Source: Nautilus pompilius (lineage: Eukaryota; Mollusca; Cephalopoda; Nautilida; Nautilidae). Taken from it: a stretch of DNA of 64,000 nucleotides. Position 1 is the first letter of the stretch. Each line of letters opens with the position of its first letter. The notes below the pieces were generated by a model. It was not told where the DNA came from. It searched no databases and saw nothing but the letters and a program-made list of their open reading frames with translations. This document shows positions 50,756-54,700 of the stretch, piece after piece. Both the position numbers and the translations under genes were made by a program. Location of the stretch: positions 1,432,001 through 1,496,000 of the forward strand of contig JACATO010000680.1 in assembly GCA_018389105.1 (NCBI GenBank). Direction: 5' to 3'.

Positions 50756-51488
50756 GCCAATCACAATCGAGAAGACAACTACCATTTAAAAACAACAAAA
50801 CATCTACAATTGCCTAAAAACTTGGGTTCTACTGTTAGTTTTCCTCCATTACAAATCTCTAAAGTACTGACTTAACCTCACCAACACTTAATAAAAATGT
50901 ATTGTTTATAAATTTATTTAAGATAAAGCAACATGAAAGTACCTTAAATTATAAAACAAAAGGAGATTTTAACACAAAATCTGGGCTATATTTAAAATAT
51001 GCCACTCTGTAGCAATAGTCAATTCTTGAGACAGCAATAATTGGTAGTGAATGAAACCTGTTAATTGAAAACCACCTGTCCTTAGAGATTCATGATGGGT
51101 AGTTGTTATTTGAAAAATTTTGAAAATATAAAATAAAAAACTTGCAAAGATAAAAAAAAAGACTAATCTTAAAAGAATGATAAAGATTATCATCATAATA
51201 ATAAACTTGTCTTAATCAGTTGGCTTTAAGTATCTCAAAATTATGCAAACTCACCAATAACAAAATATTACTAAACATTTTTATCTCACAAAAATTATCA
51301 TCACAGCACACAACAGACATCTTACCTTTATCCCCACCTTATTGCACATAGCCTTAGACAGTCTCAGCCAAGTGGGCAGATCCAAAATGTCCATGAGCAC
51401 AGTCTCATCAAGCTCCAGATTAGCTAGCTCCCCTTCCCCTTTTAGGGCACTAAGGCTGATCTTGTCTGGAGACAGGTTCTTGGTAAAC
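3345..51488 (-). CDS. BLTP3: Bridge-like lipid transfer protein 3 (UHRF1BP1 / UHRF1BP1L / SHIP164 family), 18 of about 19 coding exons, 5' partial
   Basis: Joining 51326-51488, 42300-42338, 35097-35185, 29566-29674, 28723-28948, 27434-27597, 26553-26760, 25610-25705, 21130-21288, 19788-20111, 14068-14252, 12719-12784, 11079-12117, 8568-9154, 6950-7106, 6537-6790, 6310-6418 and 3345-3796 on the minus strand gives 1474 residues and a TAA stop with all splice phases agreeing. The N-terminal part carries the chorein signature (KNLSPDKI, KGEGELANLELDE, LDLPTWL, then IQWTKLKTQPICL), and the middle carries LLLDDLLWVLT, DYYPF and IHMEYTDYYFP. The end is a coiled coil. Human members are about 1440-1464 residues, so the length fits. 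Members of the family are rod-like proteins with a hydrophobic groove that move lipids between membranes of the endosome/Golgi/lysosome system. The start codon and about 15 residues were not found. Numbering r1 used in the exon entries is the first whole codon of exon 2. Confidence 0.95.
4404..5708 (+). mobile_element. Degenerate mariner element, interrupted
   Basis: Imperfect terminal inverted repeats are present: GAGGTTGTTTCAAAAAATAAA at the left end, and on the reverse strand at the right end GGGTGTTTCAGAAAATATA. Between them, plus-strand fragments read like a mariner N-terminal half: AEGVPPTNAHWRMLTQYGEN, then (after the insertion) TSIVDEDQSGCPSS. The catalytic middle is missing, and the end resembles the usual mariner C-terminus out of frame. 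There are many stops, so it is an inactive copy with an internal deletion. The boundaries are good to about 5 bp. Confidence 0.75.
4669..5222 (-). mobile_element. Non-autonomous piggyBac-like element nested in mariner
   Basis: The ends are TTTAACCCTTAACCGATGG on the left and, read on minus, AACCTTTAAATGGCAGTCATC on the right. This is the TTAA-CCY start typical of piggyBac elements, though the TTAA at each end is eroded. The interior aligns, in reverse orientation, with 44899-45400: GATGGTGAGTAATCCTTCTT here against GATGGTGAGTATTCCTTCTC there. Reverse-strand translation gives an acidic stretch with SPSDTL that resembles the N-terminus of piggyBac transposases, with stops. The insertion splits the mariner reading frame near codon VDKF/TSIV. 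Confidence 0.7.
6310..6418 (-). CDS. BLTP3: BLTP3 exon 18
   Basis: This exon encodes r1289-1324 plus the first base of a Gly/Ala codon. It contains VELHLHNATVDRGADGVFHL, the beta-strand pair that in human homologues reads similarly just before the C-terminal linker and coiled coil. The acceptor is TTTAG and the donor is G|GTAACA. Confidence 0.92.
6537..6790 (-). CDS. BLTP3: BLTP3 exon 17
   Basis: This exon encodes r1205-1288 (phase 1 in, phase 0 out). It shows the conserved groove segment AQEHGYLHVDVD, then LSNIADFLEDEIPPIFMPL and LNLVDLKLTME. These match the family pattern of a beta-rich last groove domain followed by FLEDEE-P. The donor is GAG|GTAAGA and the acceptor TTCAG|GTTT. Confidence 0.95.
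6950..7106 (-). CDS. BLTP3: BLTP3 exon 16
   Basis: This exon encodes r1152-1203. It begins VGVVAFRLSGVEFIGQG, equivalent to the re-entry into folded beta-groove after the long disordered linker of the preceding exon. The acceptor TTTCAG|GTTGG is in phase 0 and the donor CATG|GTAATA leaves one base. Confidence 0.92.
7107..8567 (-). other. BLTP3 intron 15, no features seen
   Basis: This intron of about 1.46 kb is AT-rich. I see no ORF, no recognisable repeat and no additional exon-like segment. The phases on either side (0/0) do not demand a missing exon. Confidence 0.7.
8568..9154 (-). CDS. BLTP3: BLTP3 exon 15: disordered acidic/serine linker
   Basis: This exon encodes r956-1151. It contains a basic KQTKKSKLDKKKG patch, then WSTFTGRLRSLSDLNDEF, then an acidic run SSDDESFEHLSLEDVEEV, then a Ser/Thr/Glu/Gln-rich tail ending EKQQ. 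The composition indicates an unfolded loop, as in vertebrate relatives, which have a comparable SDGSDSF-type acidic serine stretch here. FEHL at about r1101-1104, flanked by Asp/Glu, fits the W/F/Y-x-x-L/I/V core of an LC3-interacting region. The exon is 587 bp with phases agreeing on both sides. Confidence 0.93.
9248..9276. repeat. (CA)n / (CG)n microsatellite
   Basis: About eleven CA units are followed directly by a short CG alternation. This is Z-DNA-prone alternating purine-pyrimidine sequence in intron 14. Confidence 0.95.
9515..9640 (+). repeat. Partial tRNA-derived SINE copy
   Basis: It shares the block ACCTCCCTATCATG followed by TTCCTCAGCTAACCAGC and CAGTTTCCTCC with the better copy at 26152-26490 (ACCTCCCTGGCATG, CCCTCACCAGCTGGC). 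The preceding GGTAGCGGGGCC looks like a tRNA 5' arm. The tail seen in the other copies is missing. Confidence 0.5.
11079..12117 (-). CDS. BLTP3: BLTP3 exon 14 (largest exon)
   Basis: This exon encodes r610-955. The order is: IVIPGDAS; a beta-rich segment with ILEEHTRSKSV and KVHLKLNSLKLDAKYD; WNVNIDQIWMEFAG and SFVEAFPLSFW (the family's FP-LS-W signature); then a Ser/Thr/Pro-rich loop (r~790-820); a cysteine cluster CDTPQPVCCKAC; and then NHFQYLFLLRLSESFSDFQKQLNADTE, which matches the conserved H-QYL-LLRL helix. It ends SSTAWQE with donor G|GTAAGG. An intact frame of 346 codons makes this the most secure exon. Confidence 0.96.
12118..12718 (-). other. BLTP3 intron 13, no features seen
   Basis: This 601 bp AT-rich intron has no recognisable repeat or open frame. 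Confidence 0.7.
12719..12784 (-). CDS. BLTP3: BLTP3 exon 13 (66 bp microexon-like)
   Basis: This exon encodes 22 residues, KVDGAEEQREHVDMKLEALM with PK (r588-609), in phase 0 on both sides. The acceptor is a T-rich tract followed by CAG|AAAG and the donor is AAAG|GTTTGT. The LDIRLDAFW-like H-D-K-LEALMPK pattern of relatives fits this position. Because it is 0/0 phase and divisible by three, it could be skipped without a frameshift. Confidence 0.85.
12785..14067 (-). other. BLTP3 intron 12
   Basis: This intron of about 1.28 kb contains a possible SINE fragment near 12885-13010 (plus strand, TTCTTCTCACTCTTC, GGTTTTCTCCAGATGCTGG). Nothing else is recognisable. Confidence 0.6.
12885..13010 (+). 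repeat. Possible SINE fragment
   Basis: The C/T-rich segment with TTCTTCTCACTCTTCTGCAGC and GGTTTTCTCCAGATG is similar in order to the body of the SINE copies at 9.5 and 26.2 kb, but much more diverged. The match is visual and short. Confidence 0.3.
14068..14252 (-). CDS. BLTP3: BLTP3 exon 12
   Basis: This exon encodes r526-587. ANLYILVNPVQIRLDYLTLLWANYFFLHLAQNL corresponds to the family segment P-NLYI-LN---F--D--SLLW-N-F. The reading frame requires the acceptor GAG|GACCT. Using the better-looking CAG two bases upstream would shift the frame and meet TAG after two codons. The donor is CTG|GTCAGT, a GT with a weak +3. Confidence 0.93.
14480..14700 (+). repeat. tRNA-derived SINE copy
   Basis: The head CTACCAAACTGCTAAGGT matches CTACCAGACTGCTAAGGT at 26.18 kb. 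The body has ACCTCCATGGCATTGTTCTTC and CATCAGCTGATT in the same order as in that copy. The 3' part is diverged. Plus orientation, antisense to the host gene. Confidence 0.6.
14709..17330 (-). pseudogene. hAT-family transposase relic
   Basis: On the minus strand, broken frames show hAT landmarks in the right order. Near 16740-16790 there is CSDRASIMVG, the Asp-containing S-D-A-N-MVG block. Near 16680-16700 there is GCLCHLVNYV, the CxCH motif after it. Near 15265-15345 there is VMCIPHSIADSEHVFTMMKK, the C-terminal dimerisation region whose usual form is IPHSNA-CERVFSM. Stops and frameshifts lie throughout. CAGACCTGCCAAC at 14709 resembles a hAT terminal repeat. The other end was not found, so the boundaries are approximate. 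Confidence 0.75.
17380..17760. repeat. Degenerate internal repeat block upstream of the Helitron helicase remnant
   Basis: Two related segments, one starting near 17415 (GTAGGTACTTCAGGATCTGGG) and one near 17583 (GAAGGTACCTCAGGATCAAAG), plus GAAGGCTGTTTTGA and GAAGGCCATTTTGA, suggest duplication of a roughly 170 bp unit. Similarity is visual only. Confidence 0.45.
17770..18305 (+). mobile_element. Helitron 3' fragment with RepHel helicase C-terminal remnant
   Basis: Plus-strand frame 17850-18115 reads SPFEFNKIQFTIRLSFAVTI, then NKAKDQSLKVVGFSL, then FSHGQLYVGCSRVGQ. This is the C-terminal end of the PIF1-type helicase of Helitrons, whose usual forms are AMTINKAQGQ and HGQLYVA-SRV. After a one-base frameshift KTKNIVYKEAL follows, as in intact elements. 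About 150 bp downstream the sequence CATCCGGTACCCCAGCTGGT ends in CTGG-T at 18302-18306, matching the Helitron CTRR-T 3' terminus with a short GC-rich palindromic run before it. The upstream Rep part is not in the window. Confidence 0.75.
19788..20111 (-). CDS. BLTP3: BLTP3 exon 11
   Basis: This exon encodes r418-525. A Gln/Ser-rich unstructured start (KQCQQQGPAHSQSLDRSASS) is followed by SRSTRLLESCIVLEIEEFTI, then EKKVLHLPVEMPIIHMEYTD and YYFPEGIDYP. The last piece is the diagnostic LP--V-AIHIE-TEYYFPD block of the family. The acceptor is TTTAG|CC and the donor is CCAG|GTAATC, with phase 1 on both sides. Confidence 0.95.
20112..21129 (-). other. BLTP3 intron 10
   Basis: This 1.0 kb intron contains only a (TG)n run at about 20694-20716. 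No coding or transposon signal was recognised. Confidence 0.7.
21130..21288 (-). CDS. BLTP3: BLTP3 exon 10
   Basis: This exon encodes r365-417. GGERKLWYRYSDNIGSRNHW then VHQLFGAFKLEV corresponds to the region after DYYPFH-AG in homologues, where a short charged helix with a conserved HW/W occurs. The acceptor is TTGTAG|GTGG and the donor is ACAG|GTATAT. Confidence 0.9.
23060..23680 (+). mobile_element. Probable Tc1-like transposase relic
   Basis: Plus strand near 23530-23660 reads ISIDWSDLNQIKNLWKQI, which resembles the DWP-SPDLNPIENLW block that carries the third catalytic acid of Tc1 transposases, shortened and mutated. Upstream fragments are too decayed to align by eye, so the start is arbitrary. 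Confidence 0.45.
24078..24092. repeat. (CAGG)n tetranucleotide repeat
   Basis: Almost four tandem units of GCAG/CAGG lie in intron 9. It is a short simple repeat. Confidence 0.85.
25610..25705 (-). CDS. BLTP3: BLTP3 exon 9
   Basis: This exon encodes r333-364. VSPKHNHQIEGGAMQITLNR then LALDYYPFNPA is equivalent to the family's GGAMQLTF-K-A-DYYPFH. The acceptor is TTTACAG|GTGTG and the donor is GCAG|GTATGT, with both phases 1. Confidence 0.95.
25706..26552 (-). other. BLTP3 intron 8, mostly SINE
   Basis: This intron of 0.85 kb contains the best SINE copy (26152-26490) next to exon 8. The rest is AT-rich. Confidence 0.7.
26152..26490 (+). repeat. tRNA-derived SINE, best-preserved copy
   Basis: The head GGTGGCATGG...AATGGTTAAACTACCAG and GTTCAGATCCC look like A- and B-box regions of a tRNA with a Leu/Ser-like variable part. 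The body ACCTCCCTGGCATGCTTTC, AACTCTTGACTGGCTTG and CCCACACCTTCCCCTTCT is shared, in order, with copies at 44.1 kb (reverse) and 54.4 kb (forward). No long poly-A tail was seen. It is antisense to BLTP3. Confidence 0.75.
26553..26760 (-). CDS. BLTP3: BLTP3 exon 8, Gln/His-rich start
   Basis: This exon encodes r264-332. A Q/H-rich stretch, IRMQQRLHQQQQHHIQQNKQ (r275-294), precedes SIVFSKFDVQSTSYHLITSR and IDLHLCDDS. The latter matches the family block FEKFDV-E-SYHL-IS-LDLHICDD. Vertebrate proteins have a Ser/Gly-rich linker in place of the Gln/His run. The acceptor is CATAG|AAAC and the donor is CCCG|GTGAGT. Confidence 0.95.
26761..27433 (-). other. BLTP3 intron 7, no features seen
   Basis: This 673 bp AT-rich intron has a short (CA) run near 27210 and a CAAAA-rich stretch near 27310. 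No transposon signal was seen. Confidence 0.65.
27434..27597 (-). CDS. BLTP3: BLTP3 exon 7
   Basis: This exon encodes r209-263. SSIVSSRVVLLLDDLLWVLT then ETQLKAALLYGKSLQEVIEKS is the highly conserved ISS-L-FLLDDLLWVLTD-QLKA block, followed by an amphipathic helix. It is unusually rich in CG dinucleotides compared with the introns. The acceptor is CTCAG|ACAG and the donor is ACAG|GTATCT. Confidence 0.96.
27598..28722 (-). other. BLTP3 intron 6, no features seen
   Basis: This 1.1 kb AT-rich intron shows no recognisable element or open frame. Confidence 0.65.
28723..28948 (-). CDS. BLTP3: BLTP3 exon 6
   Basis: This exon encodes r134-208. It contains TPTWQATSDLRLTRIKD, then RGEILMFKEVDWQATRIEA, then TQTPIRFIANQAKLRISIKK. 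These align with the family pattern NP-WQ-SDLRLTRI-D--RGE-LTFKE--WQ--RIEA and PLRLI-NQ--I-I--K. The donor is the GTAGGT after AGTG. Phase is 0 in and 1 out. Confidence 0.96.
28949..29565 (-). other. BLTP3 intron 5, no features seen
   Basis: This intron of 617 bp is AT-rich, with an AT-alternating patch near 29080-29105. Confidence 0.65.
29566..29674 (-). CDS. BLTP3: BLTP3 exon 5
   Basis: This exon encodes r97-133. PGGKYGFVDRAIDSIYVHIN then SVIVKFVSKTFQASLQ matches the chorein-region segment S-YGFAEKVV-G--I-VNSI-IKI-SKAF-ASF. The acceptor is GTAG|GCCAG and the donor is CAG|GTAAGT. Confidence 0.96.
31064..31076. repeat. Poly-C run
   Basis: Thirteen consecutive C bases lie in an otherwise AT-rich intron. 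Similar C-runs occur near 19214, 31314, 47181, 55260 and 56471. Confidence 0.9.
32978..34264 (+). mobile_element. Mariner element with TIRs and TA target duplication
   Basis: The left end is TTAGGTCATTACAAAAG and the right end (reverse strand) is TTAAGTCATTACAAAGG. They are near-identical inverted repeats, with TA at 32976-32977 and 34265-34266 as the target duplication. At 1287 bp this is the usual mariner length. The internal transposase is broken, so the copy is dead. Confidence 0.93.
33169..34181 (+). pseudogene. Mariner transposase pseudogene
   Basis: The start is MDRKAFSATLLHKLKMGHKA, followed by a stop after EDSK. Later pieces in shifted frames read NPRKTVREIPEVLDVSTATV, KLDKWVPHKLNEQQ (the WVPH-L linker), LHNNAHPH and YSPDLSPTDYHLF (third catalytic acid), ending VTQWQKCIDCNGTYFD. 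In intact relatives the second catalytic block is HDNARPH, and here the Asp position is Asn. Several frameshifts and stops are visible. It fits the mariner lineage that includes the SETMAR/Hsmar1 type. Confidence 0.9.
34446..34643 (+). repeat. Possible retroposed insertion with poly-A tail
   Basis: A segment with more CG dinucleotides than its surroundings (CCGGCAACAGGCGAGAGG, TAGCGATCC) ends in a run of A after GAAAATGCCAC near 34628-34643. This is the layout of a recent retroposon. No parent sequence was recognised and no target duplication was identified. Confidence 0.3.
35097..35185 (-). CDS. BLTP3: BLTP3 exon 4
   Basis: This exon encodes r68-96 plus two bases of R97. FLDEIVLEVETCDDPRPPNN matches the family sequence LDKVEVEMKTCEDPRPPNG. 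The remainder is a Ser/Asn/Pro linker. The acceptor is TTTAG|TTCC and the donor is ACAG|GTGAGT. Confidence 0.96.
37100..38745 (-). pseudogene. Second hAT-family transposase relic
   Basis: Minus-strand pieces in order are: EADKTLSMEKNNLRKAGHIV (38.6-38.7 kb); KLAGFSSDGAPVMMSRN (about 38.25 kb, the S-D-GAPVM block with a catalytic Asp); CAAHCLVC (about 38.18 kb, the CxxH-type motif); ALLLTKWTELKQFVKNRFVS (about 37.5 kb); and LTLPSLSADCKREL (about 37.35 kb, the C-terminal dimerisation motif usually SA-CER-FS). There are stops and shifts throughout. It differs from the 15-17 kb hAT in its catalytic block, so it belongs to another subgroup. Confidence 0.7.
39717..39765. repeat. (CTT)n-(TTA)n-T tract
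   Basis: Five or more CTT units run into about six TTA units and then a T-run. It is a compound microsatellite. Confidence 0.9.
40470..41060 (+). other. Unclassified, possibly transposon-derived segment
   Basis: The plus-strand open frame 40472-40765 contains KALWNIIHKFDE, a pattern reminiscent of helix-turn-helix regions of transposases. After the stop, out-of-frame fragments continue (with CTKTLK and SELIQQLSRTWKL-like pieces). No family could be assigned and no terminal repeats were identified. Confidence 0.25.
41085..41140 (+). repeat. Possible SINE head fragment
   Basis: ATTGGTTAAACTGCAGACAG resembles ATGGTTAAACTACCAGACTG of the SINE at 26.17 kb, and GAGAGTTCAAAT resembles a B box. The body is absent. 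Confidence 0.3.
42300..42338 (-). CDS. BLTP3: BLTP3 exon 3 (39 bp)
   Basis: This small exon encodes IQWTKLKTQPICL (r55-67), phase 0 on both sides. It is essentially the invariant IQWTKLKTHPICL strand of the family's chorein domain. The acceptor is TTAAG|ATTC and the donor is CCTG|GTAAGT. It is much shorter than gene finders usually accept, but is certain from the homology and phase. Confidence 0.95.
44070..44345 (-). repeat. tRNA-derived SINE copy, minus orientation
   Basis: Read on minus it gives GGGTTCATTTCCTG (B-box-like), GGTTTCTTCTGGGTATTCTGG, AATTCTTGACTGGCTTAAG, GGTAACTTGG and CCCACACCTTCCCCTTCT, in the same order as the copy at 26152-26490. The opposite orientation shows independent insertion. 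Confidence 0.75.
44899..45410 (+). mobile_element. piggyBac-like element, second copy (left part)
   Basis: It begins TTAACCCTTAAACAGTGGCC with the TTAA target site. It aligns along about 500 bp with the reverse complement of 4669-5222. Plus-strand translation near 45150-45240 gives LNDLSDEKEYSPSDTLSGGE, an acidic segment like the N-terminus of piggyBac transposases, followed by a stop. Past about 45410 the two copies diverge. No matching right end was found, so it may be truncated or run further into 45.4-46.6 kb. Confidence 0.6.
45411..46700. other. Unassigned intronic stretch after the piggyBac-like copy
   Basis: The sequence is less AT-rich than neighbouring intron DNA and might be the rest of a longer element, but both strands are closed by stops and no motif was recognised. 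Confidence 0.3.
47370..48260 (-). pseudogene. Tc1-like transposase relic
   Basis: Minus strand near 47690-47530 reads QDNALVNHCTTWMMQDFSAD and, one frame away, SDDLNPIKQVWDELE. Intact Tc1 relatives have QDNA-PH----...QDFL followed by SPDLNPIEHVWDEL, so two of the three catalytic blocks are visible. The N-terminal DNA-binding part should lie toward 48.2 kb but is too decayed to read. There are multiple stops. Boundaries are estimates. Confidence 0.75.
50707..50751. repeat. (TAA)n microsatellite
   Basis: About fifteen perfect TAA/AAT units. A plus-strand frame across it reads as poly-Asn, but this is not a gene. Confidence 0.97.
51326..51488 (-). CDS. BLTP3: BLTP3 exon 2: chorein N-terminal region
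   Basis: This exon encodes r1-54: FTKNLSPDKISLSALKGEG, then ELANLELDETVLMDILDLPT, then WLRLSKAMCNKVGIK. It is the hallmark chorein start of VPS13/ATG2-type bridge proteins, in the BLTP3-specific form. The acceptor is TTTTAG|G, where the first base finishes a codon begun in exon 1 (probably Arg), and the donor is AAAG|GTAAGA. Relatives have about 15 more residues upstream (a helix that lies on the membrane). Confidence 0.96.
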
Positions 51489-52138
51489 CTAAAACAAACA
51501 GTACAAGTGAGCAAACATCATTAACATCTAAACTTAAAATGAGGATCAGGCCTTGCAATGTCAGTAGTGGCCAGAGTAAATGGAAAGATGATGACAGCCA
51601 ACTGTTGACCCTACATTGCTCTAAAATCACCACATGATGCGCAAAATTATCATTCTTAATTGCCAATAACCTTGTACGGTTAGAAAAAGTGTCTGTTATT
51701 TTTCTACAATCTCTTAAAAACTTTTTTTTTTTTTATCCTTTGACAAAATTTGCAATCATTGATAAAAACCATTCACATTTTTTTTTGTTGGTTCTGGTAG
51801 CATTGTTTTAATGTCTGACACAGGTAAAGTCAATAACTTTGCAGGGAAAATAGTATACTACATGAGATAAAACTACCAAAATTGTTTAATTCTTCATCTA
51901 TTAAAACCCAAGCTTTGTTTTCAATATTACACATTTGGTTTAAAATCATATTAGTAGCAGATACATTTCATTTCATCAAATTATATATTAGCTATTGCAA
52001 AGGTTATTTTATGTATTCTACTTCCTGGTAGTAGAAAGTGTAAGTTTCTTATAAAGGATATACCAGTTAACACTTTAATTTTATCATCAAAAAGCTGTCA
52101 GCAATGTTAAGTTATTACAATAATTTCTGAAAGATATT

Positions 52139-52178
52139 CTCTCTCTCTTTCTCTCTCTCACACACACACACACACACA
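52139..52178. repeat. (CT)n-(CA)n compound microsatellite
   Basis: About ten CT units with one interruption run directly into about ten CA units. Confidence 0.95.
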
Positions 52179-54384
52179 GAGTTGTAAAAGGTTCACAAAC
52201 TGACATGAGACAAGCCTACCAGCATCAGTAGCAAGTTGTTATCTTCTATTTAAATCAAAACTGGTTTAAAATGCCAAGAAAGTGAAAAAAAATCAAATAC
52301 AATTAAGCCACTGAGTTAATTGGGTACTTTACTAACACAATCAAAGCAAAGGCATCCCTCACTGGCAATTTTTGGCCTTAATACAAACAGTAGAAAGCAA
52401 TTAGTTAAATCTCTCTAGGACCCAAAACTGCACAGAACTCGATATGATGAATGGCTTAAAAGAATGAATGATAATCAATGTATTACAGCCAAGATATAAA
52501 CTTGCACTAAGCAAGGTTCTATCAACCTGAATAGTAGTAGATAACAGCAAGACTGTGATGAAAAGATGTTTATCTTTTTGGCCTTTTTAAAATTACTGTT
52601 TGTTTGTTGTGTTTGCTTGAACAAACTCATTTCCCTTACTACAAACTATTCCCAAGAGTCGGTTACTAATGATGGGGGAATTTGCAGCAGAAACAAAATT
52701 ATAAATCGAGAATTATGACAACTCCCTCAGAAGCAAAATTTTAGATCAGATAGCAAGTAATTTTGCATGCAGGTATCTGAATATAAATTGTACAGCATCT
52801 AAAAACATACAGCGTGCATTTGGCTTAAATGTATTCAGAAAAATATAAATTTGTATAATAGGAGTAAAAAAACACAAAAAATGGGAGACATAACATATTA
52901 AGCCATTCCTCACCATGCGTACTTTAACATAAAGCAATTCCAAGAAATTCTAATCTAATGATGCTTGTTTTAATCTATAGATATTTTAGCAGCACTTTTC
53001 TTCACCACTTATTTTAGTCTGATATCCATGAAGAGTTTCTGCAAGTTCACTTTTTCTTTTGCAAAAAATTCTTTCTATCTTTGTTAATAAAATCTCTTAA
53101 AACATCAGACATACTATAGATATATTCACAAGCAAGAGTTTGTATGTTAATAAATATATATAAGTAATGAGATCAACAAACATTCTTGTCTAATTGTTTT
53201 ATTCTTTTACAATCAAGTAATAAATTCTGTTTTAAACAGGTTCCATTGAAACCACAAAAAAAGCTTTGTCATGGCAGCCATGATGCTTTTAGATCCACAA
53301 TGACAATCACCTATATTGACTGAAAATCTAGAAATAACCTGACAAATTCTTAAGGATAAAAAAAAAAAATCAAAACCAACCAAGTCTTTCTCAAATGTTT
53401 TTCACTAATACATGCCTTTGAGAGACAATCTGTTTAATCACTAGCTTTGTTTAATAAAATCATGAAGTGATAATACGTAACATATTGACTTTCAGGTTGA
53501 TTCTTTCTTCTAGGTAAACCCTGAACTGACTTTCAGACTAATTCCTAAACAATTACTACTTAAAAGATGACATTTTAGATACTAGTAGTACATGATGAAA
53601 ACCTTAACGATTTAAAGATCTTAGCTAAAGAAAAATTACTAGATTTTAAATGAGACAGAAAGAAATTATTAAATTATACTATATCAATTAGCTACTGTAA
53701 ATATTTATTTACTACATATAATTGGACAACTTTGTACCAGAAACAAAAATAGCTTTTTAAAATATCCTCCTCTAATTACAAATTAGATAATCCCAGGTAA
53801 ATAAATGAATAACCATTATCCAGGTGCTATAATACTCTATAAATATAAGTTCTATCACAAACAATACCAAGAAATGTAACAGAGTAAGACAGACCAGATT
53901 AACCAGTAATGCAGCTTTTATTCTATGCAAAAATATTAACTTTCCATATAGCACACCAGTTTTTACTTTACTTATGCCACCAAGAAACATTAGTTAGTAT
54001 TTGTTAAACTGATGGTGCATTTAGTCAACACACTTGTAATGCAAAACAATTGGAGTCGGAGTCACATGGATTTGCCATCACAAAAGATTACATTGAACAC
54101 TGAGCATCACAGCCACTATGGCTCAACCTATGTTGAGTAATAGATTTGAAGGGTGGCTGAGTACAAACATACCCAGAGTAGCATACTAAGAGTTAAAACA
54201 ATAACCATGTTAAAATCTAGCTTTGTCATATATATAGAAGAAAAATTTATCCTTTAAGGTCTTGAGCATTGTATTTTATTTTATTTTTTTTTCTTTTGTT
54301 AAAGTAAAATTTAAAAAAAAAAATTTTTTTTCCAGGTATTGTGGAGATGTGGAGAGTTTACATAAGAAAATAATCTGTAGTAAA

Positions 54385-54700
54385 ATGCTTTGGCAGCCAG
54401 TGGCCACTAAGTTTGATCCCCAGTCAGGTTTAGTGTACTACCTGCCTGGCACAGGTCTCTTTTTCCTCTTATTCACCAGCTGGTCATGCAAATTTTTCTC
54501 CTGCATCTCAAAAAGAGAGCTCTAGTATGGTTTTCTGGGTACATGAGGTGGAAATTATGTGAGTAACTCTTGACTTGCTTGCATCTCGATGAATGTTCAA
54601 TAGCCCCACGGTCATACCTGCTTATTTGGTAACCAAGGCTAATATCCCCTTACTCTTCCTACTGACTCAATGTTGTAACCTCTTGAAAGTCAAAACTGGG
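54385..54700 (+). repeat. tRNA-derived SINE copy
   Basis: GTTTGATCCCCAGTCAGG (B-box-like), CTACCTGCCTGGCACAGG, TTCACCAGCTGGTC, GTAACTCTTGACTTGCTTG and GGTAACCAAGGCTAATATCC follow the order of the 26.2 kb copy. The tail differs, with GTTGTAACCTCTTGAAAGTC in both copies in degenerate form. Confidence 0.7.

Larger units (their letters stand above)
42339..51325 (-). other. BLTP3 intron 2
   Basis: This 9.0 kb intron contains a reverse SINE (44070-44345), a piggyBac-like copy (from 44899), a Tc1-like relic (47370-48260) and a long (TAA)n microsatellite (50707-50751). Other parts (42.4-44.0, 46.7-47.3, 48.3-50.6 kb) are AT-rich without recognised elements. Confidence 0.7.

Noticed and set aside
50639-50875. 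Frame with a poly-Asn tract
   Set aside because: The Asn run is a direct reading of the (TAA)n microsatellite.
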